Source: Limonium bicolor (Eukaryota > Streptophyta > Magnoliopsida > Caryophyllales > Plumbaginaceae). From it: DNA of 64,000 bases. Positions 31,499 to 44,508 of this stretch are shown piece after piece. Each line of letters begins with the position of its first letter. Within the stretch, counting starts at the first letter, position 1. The stretch lies in NCBI GenBank assembly GCA_023374045.1, contig CM041779.1, positions 145,019,485 through 145,083,484 of the forward strand, written 5' to 3'. The position numbers and the translations under genes were made by a program. The notes under the pieces are model-generated. The model was not told the origin of the DNA, ran no database searches, and saw only the letters and a list, made by a program, of their open reading frames with translations.

Positions 31499-31766
31499 CT
31501 AGCTGGTATGACGGTTTTGTTACTCAGAAGGCGTATTGTTGAGTCTAAATATCGATGTAGCAATATATGAAATATTTATAACGTCCTAAGGACGGTTCAT
31601 AGGTACGTCAAGTATGTAAGTATAAGGTAAGGGTCACGCGCCTTTCTGGAACTCTCACTTCTAATTCTACCCCAGTTCCCTAGTTTTAAGTGCACCTATA
31701 ATCTAAGTATTTCACTTGGCTTGTTTTCTCGGGTTCAGAGCGTAACTACGCTCTGATACCAATTTC
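31499..31766 (-). other. 5' leader of copy A with primer-binding site
   Basis: The minus strand shows TGGTATCAGAGC (plus coordinates 31750-31761), the initiator-Met tRNA primer site, five bases inside the 5' LTR boundary at 31767. The site overlaps one arm of an inverted repeat, CAGAGCG (31736-31742) and CGCTCTG (31749-31755). The rest of the leader to the gag ATG is non-coding. Confidence 0.85.
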
Positions 31767-34700
31767 TGTAACTCCTCTATTTAACATATTTATAGCGGAA
31801 ATAAACTACTAAAGGCGTACAGACCATCAGGTTCCAAACACCCGGCACCAAACCTCACCAATTACAACTTAAAGATTACAATTGTCACGACCTGAACCTC
31901 GAGAAAACTTAACAGAAATAAAGCAGTAATAGAACAATAAACTCTCCACAACACCTAATCCCATCCTAATCACTCGTTCTCTTTGTGGCCACCTGTAAAA
32001 TAACTCGTACCTGCAAGATAAAACCAAGCAGCCCACCCCGAGAGGGGTGGTCAGTTCCCTGGAATGGAACTGGTACGATCCTCCAAAACAAACTTATAAA
32101 ACAACTCTCAAATAAATAATAGCTTGAATACAATCACTTAAACCACACAGATGAACAAGACATCTCACAAATCACTAAATCAAGATAACAAATTAAGAAT
32201 AAAGATAATAACAGAACGGTAAAGTTAGTGAATCAAAACCACACCATGTGTTAGTGAACATCCAATGCCTTAGTTAAACCCATTTCCAGTTAGGAGTAGA
32301 AAGACCCAGATAGTCACAAAGGATAGGAATGAGAAGATAGATCCAAGAACCAATAACTCAAGAGTGGAAACAAATCAACTGGGAGAGATGGCCCCCCCGT
32401 CAAGTACGTCCTTTTAGGACAGGGGATATACAGCCCCTCACTGTCTACTATGTCTCTTTTGGGACAGGGGATATACAGCCCCTCACTGTTACCATTGAAG
32501 ACGCGCGCACGTCGAAACAACAAGATCCAGCTCATGGATGAAACGATATCCAGAGTTAAAGAAGAATTTACCAAAATTGACCTTCTCCACATTCCCACTA
32601 GATCACTAACTACCCAAGAGCAATACCAAAACACTCAGTCCTATAGAGTGCAGAAGCATAAACCCTAACCAGTTAATGTCTAACGAATAACCAAATAGAA
32701 GGAACTAATACCCATGTAAGTTTCACATTCAAGGCTCAGTTAGTCACACAAGCTGAGTTAGTCACACAACCATTTCCTTTTAGAAATTCCTCTTAAACAT
32801 TAGTTAGCGTTTTCAAAACGTCTCATAAGTCAATCAGCAAAAGTATCGGAGTACGAGAAATCATACCTGGTATGTGAAGAACAATAAATAACTCGAATGA
32901 GTGATTCCCCAATAGTAACCTATAATTAAGGTGTTCCAAGTGTCGATTAGTTAAGGGACCTATAAACCAAACAACCTCCTATTCTTACTGATATGTAGTC
33001 CAGGTTTTGCATTATTCTCTCACAAGGTTTGGGCTTGTTTTTGTTAATTAAATCCTTTGTTAGGCCCATTTTGTTTAATTTGGAATGATTTAGAATTTAT
33101 CCCTAAGAGTGGCCCAAACTCTCTTTGAATTGTTTAAGTGGGCTTTTGGAGTTCATAGACTTGGGCTTAATAAGTTAACCCAAGACCGTGTTACGCTTAT
33201 GTTGTGTAATTAACCCTTAAGTTACTAATGACTATTTAATTACACCGATTAAAATCCTAAGGTTTTTTTTTATATATATATATATTCTTCTTATTATAAC
33301 TATCACAAGGAATGTTATTTCCCTCACCTATTTTAATGTATTTATTTACATATATATATACATCTTTATGTATTAAGATCTATCCATAACATTTTTAAGA
33401 AATTTTACTGTATTTAATTATGTTTAATAACTTTTAGGCATAACCACAACCGATATACGGTTTATAAAATAAAGTGTTTTCCTTTATTTATAATATATAT
33501 ATATATACGTATACCTGTATTAGAATTTAATTAAGACATCCCCTATGTAGCTTATTGTATTTAAATTATCTTATTGCTTCAACATTTATCTGCATTCCAT
33601 GTATGTTTCCTAAGGTATTTCTTTTACTATACCTTATGGATACTAGCTCCTATAATATTTAGTTAATATAAGTGTTGTTTTATTAGCTCCCTGTTTTACT
33701 CTAAGTTACTACTTTATTCCCTTTTATATATGTGAAAATATATATATTCCAAGTTTTGATTAAGAATATTAACTCCCATATAAAATAATAAATAAGATGT
33801 AGAATAATTAAATTCCTTGATTTAACATAGTTTCTATTTAAATAAGTATATATACATATATGTAAATAATTTCTCCTCTCTTAAAAGATATTTCCCAAAC
33901 ATTTATAAACATACTGTTATAAATTGTTAATTTATTTTTCCTTATCTTACCCAGCTTAAAAGTTTATTAACAAACCATACTTTAATTTTGTTACATTAAA
34001 AACCATATAATATAAGTTATTCTTATGAAAAACTCATAAACACAATTTTAAACCCATTTACCATAGTCCAACAATTCCTAAATTTAATATACAGTAACTA
34101 TAACATTTTATACATATTATAAAATTTTTATTTCATAAAAATATCTTTTTAAATTAACCAAATAATTCCAGAAAACCCGTAACTTGCAAAAATCATAACT
34201 TACGTTTAAAAACTCCAAAACCATATTAATTTACATCAAAATAAACTAGATTTTATAAGGAATCTATGGTTAAAATTTCAAGTCAATACACATTCGGGAA
34301 GGCCATTAAATAAATTCAACAATTAGAGCTGAATTCTGAAATATAATAAAACTTAAAACACTCATTATTAACCACGATCTAATCTCGACCGTCCAGTTCC
34401 TTAAAACCCGATCGGACGGTCCCTGAACCTCTAGTTCATCAGCGGATACAATTCGACCCGAGTACTAATCTCTCGATTCCTCTCAACTCACAAAACCAAA
34501 TTCGTTGATTCTTGTTTCAATGGTTTCGAAATTCAATTCCGGTTCTAATGATACCAAATTTGCTAGCTAACATGCGGGATTCATCGGTTTTCGATTCTGG
34601 TTCGAGGTTAGGGTTTAGTTCTGGTTTCCGAATACAAATCTCACCAATTCACTCAATCTAACGCTTAATTGATGCAATTGGAACATGGTTTTGACCGATA

Positions 34701-35983
34701 ATGTAATATAGATTAGCAAGGACGAAAGAATTTGAAGAAAAACTTACCAGAATTGCACAAACGAGAAGAAATCGATTTTGGTTTTCTGGGAAAAATTTCG
34801 AACTTGTCTGTTCAGGGTGCCAACTTTGCGGATCTATAATTTACAGTACAAATCGAGTTAGAACTTGTTCTTGGGATTAATCTAAGGTGGAAACTTAACT
34901 CTAAACAATGATAGCAAGAACTCACCCTAACTTGCACTACACAGAAAGAAATCGGAGCTAAAAGTTACGAGTTTATACCTTGCGTTTTCTGGAAAAATCT
35001 ATGATTTTATGTGGTGACGAATCAGAAACTTTAGACACCTCGCTCTCCAAACGGTTGGGAATTGGCTTTGGTCATCAACATGAAAGTTGTAGAGGGATTA
35101 GAGCTCTTCAAAACTAGCTAAAGAACACGAAATTTGGCTGAGAAACGAGAAGTAATGGCGAGACGAAGTTTACCTGCTCAACTGAGTTTCCGGAAACTGG
35201 TTTCGGTTTTGCGGGTAGGCTACTTTGGAACGAATTTACAGTTGATTTAGGAGGAACTAGGTTTAGTGTGAGTTATGGTGTAAAGAGGAAGTGTAGGAGA
35301 AGACAACAAAGAAGACGATACTCAAATTCCAAAAGATGAGAAAGTTATGAAGGTCACAAGTTAGGGCAAAAACTAGTATCGGTTACCGGAAAAATAGGAG
35401 ATAAAATTGACTAAGTGTTGGGCGCGTATCCCGAGGCGCGCGGTGAGTCAGCAGACTTGCCACATCAGCATTTTTTCAAAATGTTGGCTCTAAACTTCAT
35501 TTTATCATAACTTTGGCTAGGATGATCCGTTTTTGACGTTCTTTTTATCGATCTTCATGGTTTTCCATAACCTATTCATTGGTATAGGTTTCATGGGCTG
35601 GTTTGACCATTCTCAAAATGTCAACCCTAGCAAGGCTTGAGAAGCTTTAGGTTTTTAAAATTTTATATTGACTTTTATGTTACAAAACAATGTTCCAACT
35701 CTTTCTAAAATCTTTATAATATACTTGGAGTGTTTCTAAATTTTTCCACGATTTATTGACTTGTAAATCTTATTATTAAATTCATAATACTATATAATAA
35801 TATATGGTAATCCAATATTTAATAGTTTTCTTTAGGATTAAATGGGAGAAATCCCATGATTTAATTTTCATACTCCATATAAGGATATAATGATTTATTA
35901 TTCCCCATTCCATACTATAATATAATAATTAATGGTATTATTTACGGTTTTAATAAAAGAAATCCCCTAAATTTATTATTTCA
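31767..35983 (-). mobile_element. LTR2: shared LTR (5' LTR of copy A and 3' LTR of copy B)
   Basis: 4217 bp from TGTAACTCCTCTATTTAACA to TTATTATTTCA on the plus strand. It closely matches LTR1. On its left it borders the primer site of copy A. On its right it borders the polypurine tract of copy B (35984 onward). One LTR serving two interiors is the signature of tandem elements produced by LTR-LTR recombination. The duplicated CAGCCCCTCACTG module recurs at about 32425-32489. Confidence 0.9.
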
Positions 35984-36307
35984 GTATATCCCTTTAAAAG
36001 AAACTTCGCCTGGAAGTTTAAACCTCAACTATACCAATCCAAACCTCCTTAACTACCATCCATTCCATTTCAATATTCCACCAAGATTACTCAGAATCAA
36101 ATCAAACTGAATCAAAGTATAAACTGAATCAAATATACCAGATATACTAAATCAAACGTCACATACTACCGTGCCATAATGTAAACTACGTACATACATA
36201 CACATCTCACTATACTAATAATGTTCTCCCTCTACTAATAATGCAACAGGGCATAATCCTGATGAGATAACGAAGGAGGAGTATGCCAGTATATCCCCCT
36301 TAAAAGA
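35984..36307 (-). other. 3' untranslated region of copy B with two polypurine tracts
   Basis: The LTR-proximal tract is at about 35984-36000 (GTATATCCCTTTAAAAG on plus). A second copy (AGTATATCCCCCTTAAAAG) is at 36289-36307, next to the end of pol. Copy A has the same pair (25354 and 25658). Confidence 0.7.
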
Positions 36308-36332
36308 GCTAAGGTATGCCCTCGTACCGCTA

Positions 36333-36725
36333 CTAATGTGAACCACAGCAAGATAGCAGAATATCATGTAAATAGATGTGGGTACTTACTCTCTTGGAGT
36401 CCTCAGTCTCCCAAGTAGCTTCCTCAACCCCATGATGTTCCCAAAGAACTTTCACCAATTTGACTAATTTGCCTCTCGTTTCTCGGACCTTCGTGTCCAA
36501 GATCCGAATAGGAGTCTCCTCATACCTCAGTGTAGGCTCGATCTCCAATCTCTCTAGCTGCAGTACGTGAGAAGGGTCAGACATATACTTCTTCAACTGA
36601 GATACATGAAACACATTGTGTACCCTTCCTAACTCCGCTGGTAGCTCTAGTCTGTAAGCAACTGGGCCCACTCGCTCCGTAATCCTGTACGGACCGACAT
36701 ATTTAGGGCTTAGTTTCCCTCTCAT
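36333..36725 (-). CDS. pol copy B: integrase C-terminus and chromodomain
   Basis: A 130-aa open segment has GKLSPKYVGPYRI, GRVHNVFHVSQLKKY, RYEETPIRILDTKVRETRGK and EEATWETEDSKR. It is the same module as in copy A, ending slightly later because of a small frame change at the C-terminus. It overlaps the integrase frame by a few bases at 36722-36725, which marks a single-base frameshift between core and C-terminal module. Confidence 0.9.
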   Translation of the reverse strand: MRGKLSPKYVGPYRITERVGPVAYRLELPAELGRVHNVFHVSQLKKYMSDPSHVLQLERLEIEPTLRYEETPIRILDTKVRETRGKLVKLVKVLWEHHGVEEATWETEDSKRVSTHIYLHDILLSCCGSH

Positions 36726-37402
36726 CCCAATCTGAATATCCCTCTCATCAGAGACACCCGTAAGAAAACCGTGTCACCCAACTGAAACTCGAGCTCTATG
36801 GTGCGCTGATCTCCATAGGATTTCTGTCTAGACTGCGCTGCCCTCAAGTGCTGCTGAATAACTCTGACGTCATCCTGCAGTGTCTGAACAAACTCGGGCC
36901 CAATCAGGACTGCCTCGGTAGGGTCACTCCATGATAAGGGGGTCCGGCACGGCCTGCCATACAAAGCCTGGAATGGTGTCATGCCGATAGACGAGTGGTA
37001 GGAGTTATTATAGGAGAACTCCACCAGGTGTAGACGCTCTACCCAACTCCCCTGATAGTCTAGAGCAACTGCTTGTAGCATATCCTCTAGCGTCTGAATC
37101 GTCCTCTCGGTCTGCCCATCAGTCTGAGGGTGAAAGGTTGTGCTAAGGCGTAACTGAGTACCAAACGCCTCCTGCACCTGACGCCAAAATCTACTGAGGA
37201 AACGTGTGTCACGATCGGAGACAATCGTCTTCGGTATCCCACGGTACCGGATGTGCTCTGTGGTGAACACCTCAGCCAGCTTGGGCACCTTCCATGTGTC
37301 CTTTATAGGTATAAACCTGGCTGTCTTGGTCAACCTATGGACTATCACCCAAATAGAGTTCAGTCTGCCTCTAGCTGGAGGAAGACCGACCACAAAGTCC
37401 AT
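36722..37402 (-). CDS. pol copy B: integrase catalytic core (intact stretch)
   Basis: A 226-aa open segment carries the complete DDE core: Asp in MDFVVGLP, Asp in VSDRDTRFLSRFW, and Glu in the QTDGQTERTIQTLEDML region. It is followed by PFQALYGRPCRTPLSW and the GDTVFLRVS segment. This is the best-preserved integrase in the window. The upstream zinc-binding domain (about 37440-37560) is in other frames. It would catalyse insertion of the element's DNA. Confidence 0.92.
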   Translation of the reverse strand: MDFVVGLPPARGRLNSIWVIVHRLTKTARFIPIKDTWKVPKLAEVFTTEHIRYRGIPKTIVSDRDTRFLSRFWRQVQEAFGTQLRLSTTFHPQTDGQTERTIQTLEDMLQAVALDYQGSWVERLHLVEFSYNNSYHSSIGMTPFQALYGRPCRTPLSWSDPTEAVLIGPEFVQTLQDDVRVIQQHLRAAQSRQKSYGDQRTIELEFQLGDTVFLRVSLMRGIFRLG

Positions 37403-37554
37403 GCTGATGTCGTCAAACTTCTAGCACGGTACTGGTAATGACTGACTCTGGCCTCCTGGTCGATGATGCTCAAACTTCTCCTTCTAACAGGTGAGGCATC
37501 GGGAGACGAAGTCTACTACATCCCTCTTCATCCCGCTCCACTAGAATAACTGCT

Positions 37555-38421
37555 TCAAATCCTTGTACTTCTTGGTGGCTCCAGGTTTACTGATAATGTA
37601 GAGGAATGAGCCTCAGAGAGAATCCTGGTCTGAAGTTCTGTCGCATCCTGAGGAACGTAGCGTCTGCCTCTGACTCGAAGGTGTCCCTCACTTTCAAGCT
37701 CGTACTCATACTTCAGACCATCAGTCATACCGTCTGCTAACTTTTGCTTGACGCCCTTCAGATTTACATCACTATCATGGGTTGCGTATATCTCCTCAGC
37801 TATCATGGTCGTCTCTGTCAAATCTAGGAGTGAGTACACTCTCCTGCTCAAAGCGTCTGCTACGACATTCCATTTACCTTCAGTGTACTGAAGGTTGATG
37901 TCATAATCAGCCAGTAGCTTGACCCATCGTCGCTGTCTCAGGTTCAGCTCCTTCTGGGTCCAGATGTACTTCAGACTCTTATGATCTGTCATAATCCGGA
38001 CTGTGGCTCCATACAAGTAATGTCGCCAGATCTTCAAGGCGAAGACTATGGCGAGGAGCTCAAGGTCGTGTGTGGGGTAATTTTCTTCATTCTTCTTCAG
38101 CTGTTGAGAAGCGTACGCTACCACTCTGCCATTCTGCATCAGTACCCCACCAATCCCTCTGCCTGAAGCATCACAATACACCTCGTATCCCTCGTTCCCC
38201 TTAGGGATCACTAATACTGGAGCTGTGGTCAAGGCGTCCTTTAACGCCTGGAAGGAGACCTCACAAGCCTCTGTCTCTACAAACGGGCTGTCCTTCTTCA
38301 TCAGAGAGGTCAAGGGCTTGGCTAGCCTGGAGAAGTCCTTCGCAAAGCATCTATAGTAGCCAGCCAACCCAAGGAAACTCCTCATCTCTGTCACGATGCG
38401 AGGTCTATGCCAGCTCTTCAC
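37555..38421 (-). CDS. pol copy B: RT thumb/connection and RNase H domain
   Basis: A 288-aa open segment. The first part ([32 protein letters not shown]) is the end of gypsy reverse transcriptase. Then comes RNase H with [44 protein letters not shown] and [10 protein letters not shown], so all catalytic acidic residues are present. The tail heads into the integrase N-terminal region (ILSEAHSS...). It overlaps the preceding RT frame at 38405-38421, indicating a frameshift. Confidence 0.92.
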   Translation of the reverse strand: MKSWHRPRIVTEMRSFLGLAGYYRCFAKDFSRLAKPLTSLMKKDSPFVETEACEVSFQALKDALTTAPVLVIPKGNEGYEVYCDASGRGIGGVLMQNGRVVAYASQQLKKNEENYPTHDLELLAIVFALKIWRHYLYGATVRIMTDHKSLKYIWTQKELNLRQRRWVKLLADYDINLQYTEGKWNVVADALSRRVYSLLDLTETTMIAEEIYATHDSDVNLKGVKQKLADGMTDGLKYEYELESEGHLRVRGRRYVPQDATELQTRILSEAHSSTLSVNLEPPRSTRI

Positions 38422-38988
38422 TCACTGCCTCAATCTTAGCTGGGTCTACTGAAACTCCCTTAGCTGAGATCACATGTCTAAGAAAGGACACCTTGTCCAG
38501 CCAGAATTCACACTTGTTGAACTTGGCATATAGCTTCTTCTCTCTCAGAGTCTCCAAGGCTGTCCTCAAATGCTGCTCGTGTTCCTCCCGACTCTTGGAG
38601 AATACCAAGATGTCGTCTATGAACATGACTACTGACTTATCCAACTGGGCTTGGAAGACTCTCTACTCAGATCCATGAATCTCGCGGGTGCATTGGTCAG
38701 TCCAAACGGCATCACTGTGAACTCGTAGTGGCCGTATCTGGTCCGGAAGGCTGTCTTCTCTATATCTGACTCCGCTACAGATATCTGATGATATCCGGAA
38801 CGCAGATCAATCTTGGAGAACACCTTAGCTCCCCTCAGCTGGTTGAACAAGTCATCGATCCTGGGCAGTAGGTACTCGTTCTTGATCGTGACATTGTTCA
38901 GCTCTCTATAGTCGATGCAGAGTCTCATGCTTCCGTCCTTTTTCTTGACGAAAAGCACTAAAGCACCCCCAAGGTGAGACACTAGGTC
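38405..38988 (-). pseudogene. pol copy B: reverse transcriptase, frameshifted
   Basis: Segments 38982-38629 and 38644-38405 together show [32 protein letters not shown] with catalytic Asp, [15 protein letters not shown] and FIDDILVFS with the catalytic Asp pair, then [12 protein letters not shown] frameshift near 38640-38660 separates them. Upstream, 38989-39088 still shows [16 protein letters not shown] sequence before a 4.6-kb solo LTR interrupts the gene at 39088/43692. Confidence 0.9.
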
Positions 38989-39083
38989 TGATGAACCCCT
39001 TATCTAGTAGCTCCTGCAGCTGCTTTTTCAACTCAACCATCTCTGCAGGCCCATCCGGTAGGGAGCCTTAGCAATCGGTCCCT

Positions 39084-39088
39084 GCCAG
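39084..39088. repeat. Target-site duplication of solo LTR in copy B (left)
   Basis: GCCAG precedes the LTR. The right flank begins GCAGGTATGAGG at 43692, where copy A reads GCCAGGTAGAGG uninterrupted, so the right copy of the duplication appears to have lost one C. Confidence 0.65.
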
Positions 39089-42000
39089 TGTAACACCCCA
39101 TCCAACAACAACACACTTAACAACAAACTGCAGCGGAGAACAAACTTCAACACATTACTTAACTTCTTGGTGTTACACGCCGTTAACCACCCACGTGGCT
39201 AACAAGGTAATACATATACATTGTACCGGTCTGATGGGCTAAATTCCCGAGCGACTACACATTACTATCCCTTTCCATTAACAACAATAACAACATACAC
39301 CTTTCAATTGTACCGAGTATTCACAAACTGATGCCGATAACAATCTCGGTCTTACTACTACACACCTACTGTACATGTACAACTTAAAAGATTACCCATG
39401 TACAACGACTACCCCGTCCTACTCTCGAACGGCTTCCTGCTCTTTGTACCTGAAATAGGAAAAGAAGAGAAAGGGTGGCCCCCAAGGGGCTCAGCACCTT
39501 TGCTGGTATGGTAATCTCGCAGCCCACATGCTACCGGGCCACGCACAACTAATTGTCGTCTTAGCATGCGATTGATTATATTTAAATCATGCATGCAACT
39601 GTAAACACATAACACATAACATTTCGCCTCAATGGGCTCAACAAACGGATAATACATCCTTACTTGATAAGTCACTCATGGTATTCATTATCCCTAGAGT
39701 GTTCCTCCTCTAATGGAGCTACTTCCTTAATAGACGACACTTACCCTTAAATAGGGTTATCCTTAAACGCCTCTTATCACAAACTGGGATTCATTTCCAT
39801 GATCCACACACTCCATATCTTACAACATATATCATTCCTCACATAACAAAACATAACACACTTTTCACGTTTCGACGTGCACATGATAACATCGCAATAG
39901 GAATTGCATTACAACAACATCACATTACATAACGGGAACGGTCCTCTTAGAACCGACCCAAACATAGTTAATTCACTGGTGAGCCTAGGGAATGGTGTCA
40001 CCCTCATGGTAAGCTCGTTATACAACAACACACACTCATTACCGTCCTAATAGTCGGACGAGTAACTTAAGTTAAGATGGTTCGGGTTTGGAGGCCCGAA
40101 CACACCACACAAACACATGTTCCCCCTAAACCGATCATAAGTCAGAATAGCTAAGCTTTGGAATAAGCTAATGGGAGATCATAACCCATGAGGGAAACAA
40201 CCATAACAGAGAGAAGGGTAAGGCTAAGAAGGATACCCACTCCCAAACAACGCGCGACCGGCCAAACCGGATTCCTCACCACTGTTAGTACATACTTACT
40301 TTTAGATATTAGTTAGAACCCCACTGTGGAGTCTATCACATCTACACACCATACAGTATTACAACTGAGTTAAACATACAAGGAAGATCCCTACATTCAC
40401 ACACATATCACACAATTAACACACGCATAGCCGTGGTTAGAACGTCCCATGGTTCGGGTCGTTTACTCCGAATACCAAACTCTCATGTGATCCTAGACTC
40501 AGTTAACTAAGGTTAACACTTCCGAGGTTAATTGGTATCGGAGTTGAACACGCCACATAATGAATTACTGTAAACTCATTACATGTTTATCTTACAACGT
40601 GGCAAACATACAGAAAAACACGTTGGCATACAAGCCGGTGTAATCCGGTAGGACACAGGTTGCTAGAAAACCATACCTGTCACCGGAGTCCACTTTACCA
40701 TGTCCACTTATGTTCCTCGAGCAATTCTCGAAACAACTGAACATTACATGTATTTTTATTAACATCGGGGTAACATGATTGTTTAAAGTCTAATGCTTAT
40801 AACTTTTCCCCGTTAACGTAGTTACATAACTTCACTTTTTAACTTGTTTTACTTTTACATTTTAATACAACCTTTCCCCCACTAAATTGTCATTATAACT
40901 CACTTAACATGTCCTTAACATTCTTATAACATCATTACTTAGTAATCACCATTTTTAGGCAACTTTTCCCACCTTAAAACAAAGTTTTTGGTCCATACAA
41001 TGGCCTGTCCGAACTTGTGTCCGGACTTCCCAAGTTCGGACACAAGTCGAGACTCAAAACTGAATACAACGCCTGTCCGAACTTGTGTCCGAACTTCGGA
41101 AGTTCGGACATGGGTCGAGGAAAATTTGAATGAAGAAGCAGGTGCGTCCGAACTTGTGTCCGGACTTCCCAAGGTCGGACACAAGTCGAGACTCTGAAAA
41201 TTTTTACGCAACAGGCCTGTCCGAACGTCCATGTCCGGACGGATGCTCGGACAAGGCAAAACACTCATTTTCTAAGCCTTAAGCACTTAACCAATTTCAC
41301 ACACACCAACTTCTCCTAAAGCCTCATAATGTTTCCTAACATCATTTGGTACACTCACACCCTCATACAACATCCATAAAACTCATTTTCTATCTCCTTA
41401 ATCGCTTACTCATTTCATACCGAAATTCCTAACACTTATGATATTCTCTTTAGGTTTCTAAGTGGTGTTCCATACCTATGATAACCACTATGCCAATTAT
41501 GTTCCTCATCACTACATCATCATCTCCCAAGCATCTTTTGCATTCTAAATCCTCTAGAACATTGCTAAAACCCTTTTTACATCTTTATACACCATAATGC
41601 ATGCTTCTTCCACTAGTTGACACTTAACCATTCTCAACACTTCCAAACTCACCAAAACTCTTTTTTAAACACTTAGAACTTCTTATACATTATCTAAATT
41701 TTGACATGGGTTCTTCTAGCACATTTCTATACCCAAGCACATAGCTTTCACCATTAGACATTCAAGAACACCTAAAATCCACCAAGAGTATTCTCACACA
41801 CAAACACCTAGGTTTTCACCCCTTTTACAACCAAAAACACTTAATCATTTAATGCACATTCCTTACACACAAACATATTGTTTTTTCCTCCTTTAACCAT
41901 CCAAGACACTCATCTTCACAAAGAATGTTCTTTACACACCTCTAAATTCTCAAACTACACTACATCACAATATAGTGCATAAACTTAAATTGCTTGGCAC

Positions 42001-43691
42001 TTAGGCCCTTAAATAACATGGCTCTTAGGCCCTTAAATTGCATAAACCTTAAACACTGAATTTCCACATAGTATATTGCCCTTAACCTGCAAATACACTC
42101 AACATCACATATGCCCCTTAATAGTTTCCTTGAGAGCATTTTTCTAGGTCATTCACCTTTGGCTCCTTAGGTATTTTATTAAGCAAATCAAGCTCATTTT
42201 CCTAAGGCACTTAAACTACTACATTGAGATAGCTTGTTTACCTCTTTTTCCTCACAACTTCTTTCTTGTTTCCTTGTAAACCGGTAGGGTGTTTGGTTGT
42301 TTTGTTCAACTTCTAAACAATGTACAAATAATAGAATGAGCATTCAAGCATTATGCTTCATCTCATTGTAAACCCTAGTACATATATTGTTTTAAGGTAT
42401 TAAAATGATTGTTTTACCTTGGAATGGAAAGAGAGCTTGAATAAGTATCAAGAGAGGACTCCTCCTAGCCCTTGGAAGATTCAAATGGAGCTAAGACAGC
42501 AAGGTGAAAACACCATTGTGAGATGAATTTTCGGACAACATAAAACATGAAGGAAACATCATTTTTCTTTGAGTTTCCTTACCTTGAAGCAAATGAGAAC
42601 AACAATATGTGAAAAGATGAACTCAAGCTCCATCAATGGTGAATCTCCTTGGCACCGAAATGAGGCTTTTGAAGATTTGAAAAGATAGAAGTGTAGAGCT
42701 TGCTCTAACTAGAAGAATGATGGTCTTGAAATTGAATTTGGACCATGGAGCTAGGAGTTACAAGAGATCAAAGATGGAGTTTTGGTGTGGTACTATTGGA
42801 AACCGTAGAAGAGAGCATGAAGGGAGGAAGAACCGTGTGAAATGAGAAGGAAGAAGAGAATGAGAAGGTAATTTTGCTTTTGAAGATATTTATGTTATAA
42901 AGTAACTTTCTTCCTTTACTTACTTTTCCTTCTTTCCTTAATTGATTTCTTTTACATGTTGGTGACTCACCATAACAAAAACCGGCCCCCATTAGTAGTC
43001 TAGGGGTATGATAGTCTTAGTTGACCAATTAAATTACTTATAACACATATGTTACAAACTAGCTTATTAAAGTTACTATTCACTAAAACAAGGTACATAG
43101 TTGTGAAATTTTTGATTTCCCATTGATATAGACTTCCAAATGTGATACTATATAGTACACATGTTAATTAAGAGTAATGATGGACATTTAGCCATTCAAA
43201 ACTCATTTACAAGACAATTTTTCAAAAATGTGCTTTAAGACTCTTTAAAGCACATTTTGTGTTTTAACTTGTTTTCAAGCTTGGTTTTCTTTGGTAATTT
43301 GTTTTATATGTTCATTAACATATAATTAAGGTGTAGGTATGACCATTAGGTCTTATACAAATTTATCCCAAGCTTAGAGCACATTTTTGCTCTTATTGAC
43401 TTTAAGGTATATTCTTGTGTTCTGTTTGGTTTAATTGTCTACCAATTTTCCTAAGGACTTAAATTTGCCTTGTTAAATCATAATTGACTATTATTTAGTC
43501 TTGGTAGGTTCTTTGGGTCCTAACCAAGTTCACTCCAAGCTTAAAGCATGTTTTGCTCAAACTGTATCTTAGTGCTTTATTGCATTTTACTATGGTTTAA
43601 ATTGTTCACTGATGTTTCTCTAAGGCACTTTTTAGCCTTTACATACCATAGTTTGATATTTAAACCACATATCAAGGTTTGGGGTATTTCA
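39089..43691 (-). mobile_element. Solo LTR, 4.6 kb, inserted in pol of copy B
   Basis: TGTAACACCCCATCCAACAA to GGGGTATTTCA. It follows the same block order as the LTRs of the 13.85-kb element at 48184-62033 (CGCCGTTAACCACCCACGTG, CAGCACCTTTGCTGGTATGG, CGGTGTAATCCGGTAGGAC, GCTCTTAGGCCC), with more differences than those two LTRs have from each other. There is no primer site or interior. A palindromic array lies at about 41005-41250. It separates protease from reverse transcriptase in copy B. Confidence 0.88.
41005..41250. repeat. GTCCGAACTTGTGTCCGG palindromic array, three units
   Basis: Three imperfect units each contain GTCCGAACTTGTGTCCG facing GTTCGGACACAAGTCGA (or a close variant), so each unit is a hairpin of about 40 nt. 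Open frames on both strands here simply translate the array. Confidence 0.8.
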
Positions 43692-44430
43692 GCAGGTATG
43701 AGGTCGATATTAAATTCAACCTCTCTCAGTGGTGGTAGTCCAGGTAGCTCCTCTGGAAAAACGTCGGGGTACTCTGACACTATAGGAACATCGCACTGGA
43801 ACTTCGGATCCGTCCTCAGATCTTGGGAATAACAGTAGTAGGCGGTAGCGCCCCTGGACACCTCCTTCATCAGGGATAAAGCCGATACAACCTTCACAGT
43901 CGGCTGTTTAGGTTGCATTCGGTATGACACCGTGATCCCTGTAGCCGACTTCAGGAAGAGACGGTGCTCTGCACAGTGTAGTCTACCTCGGTACCGTTGT
44001 AGCGTGTCCAGGCCCACAATTATGTCGAACCCCATGCCAGGGAAAACTATGGCATCCAGAAGGAATTCTGCTCCCTTGATGTGTATGCTCAAATTATTGC
44101 ACTGCTTACTACACTTGATCACTCTCGGGACGACGCAAGACTGAGCAGTCATGGATATCCTCTGTGGAAGCATTGATCTTGGCATGAAACACTTGTGATA
44201 TGAAGGAGAGGGAGCACCAGAATCAACAGGACTGTGGCCTCCAGTCCATTAACTAGGAACGTGCCTGAAATTTTAGGATAGATTTTTAAGATTCTGGGTA
44301 AACGTTCCACGTAATTACTCAGGGTTAATGTTTATACCTGTGATGACCATTCCATTGCTCTTTGCTTGAGCCTGGTTCAACACATTCAACCTGATCCCTG
44401 AGTTTCCCACCCCTACAATGAAGCAATAAA
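43692..44430 (-). pseudogene. pol copy B: protease and linker
   Basis: Segment 44185-43692 is open with KCSKQCNNLSIHIKGAEFL, FPGMGFDIIVGLDTLQRYRG and SEYPDVFPEELPGLPPLREVEF, the standard link from protease to reverse transcriptase in plant gypsy elements. The active-site region (about 44225-44265) is frameshifted by small deletions. The intron near 44260-44337 has the same borders as in copy A (CACAG|GTATAAAC; TTTCAG|GCACG). The 3' part continues beyond the inserted LTR at 39088. Confidence 0.82.
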
Positions 44431-44508
44431 ATTCTTAGAATTTCCATTCTTATTGAAAGCTTCATGAGCAACTCAAAATTTACAATGCTGAAACTGTAAA
44501 GTACAAGG

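Noticed and set aside
40939..41268. Open frames of 96-109 codons in the solo LTR
   Set aside because: They translate the GTCCGAACTTG palindromic array in several frames and both strands, which marks them as repeat artefacts.
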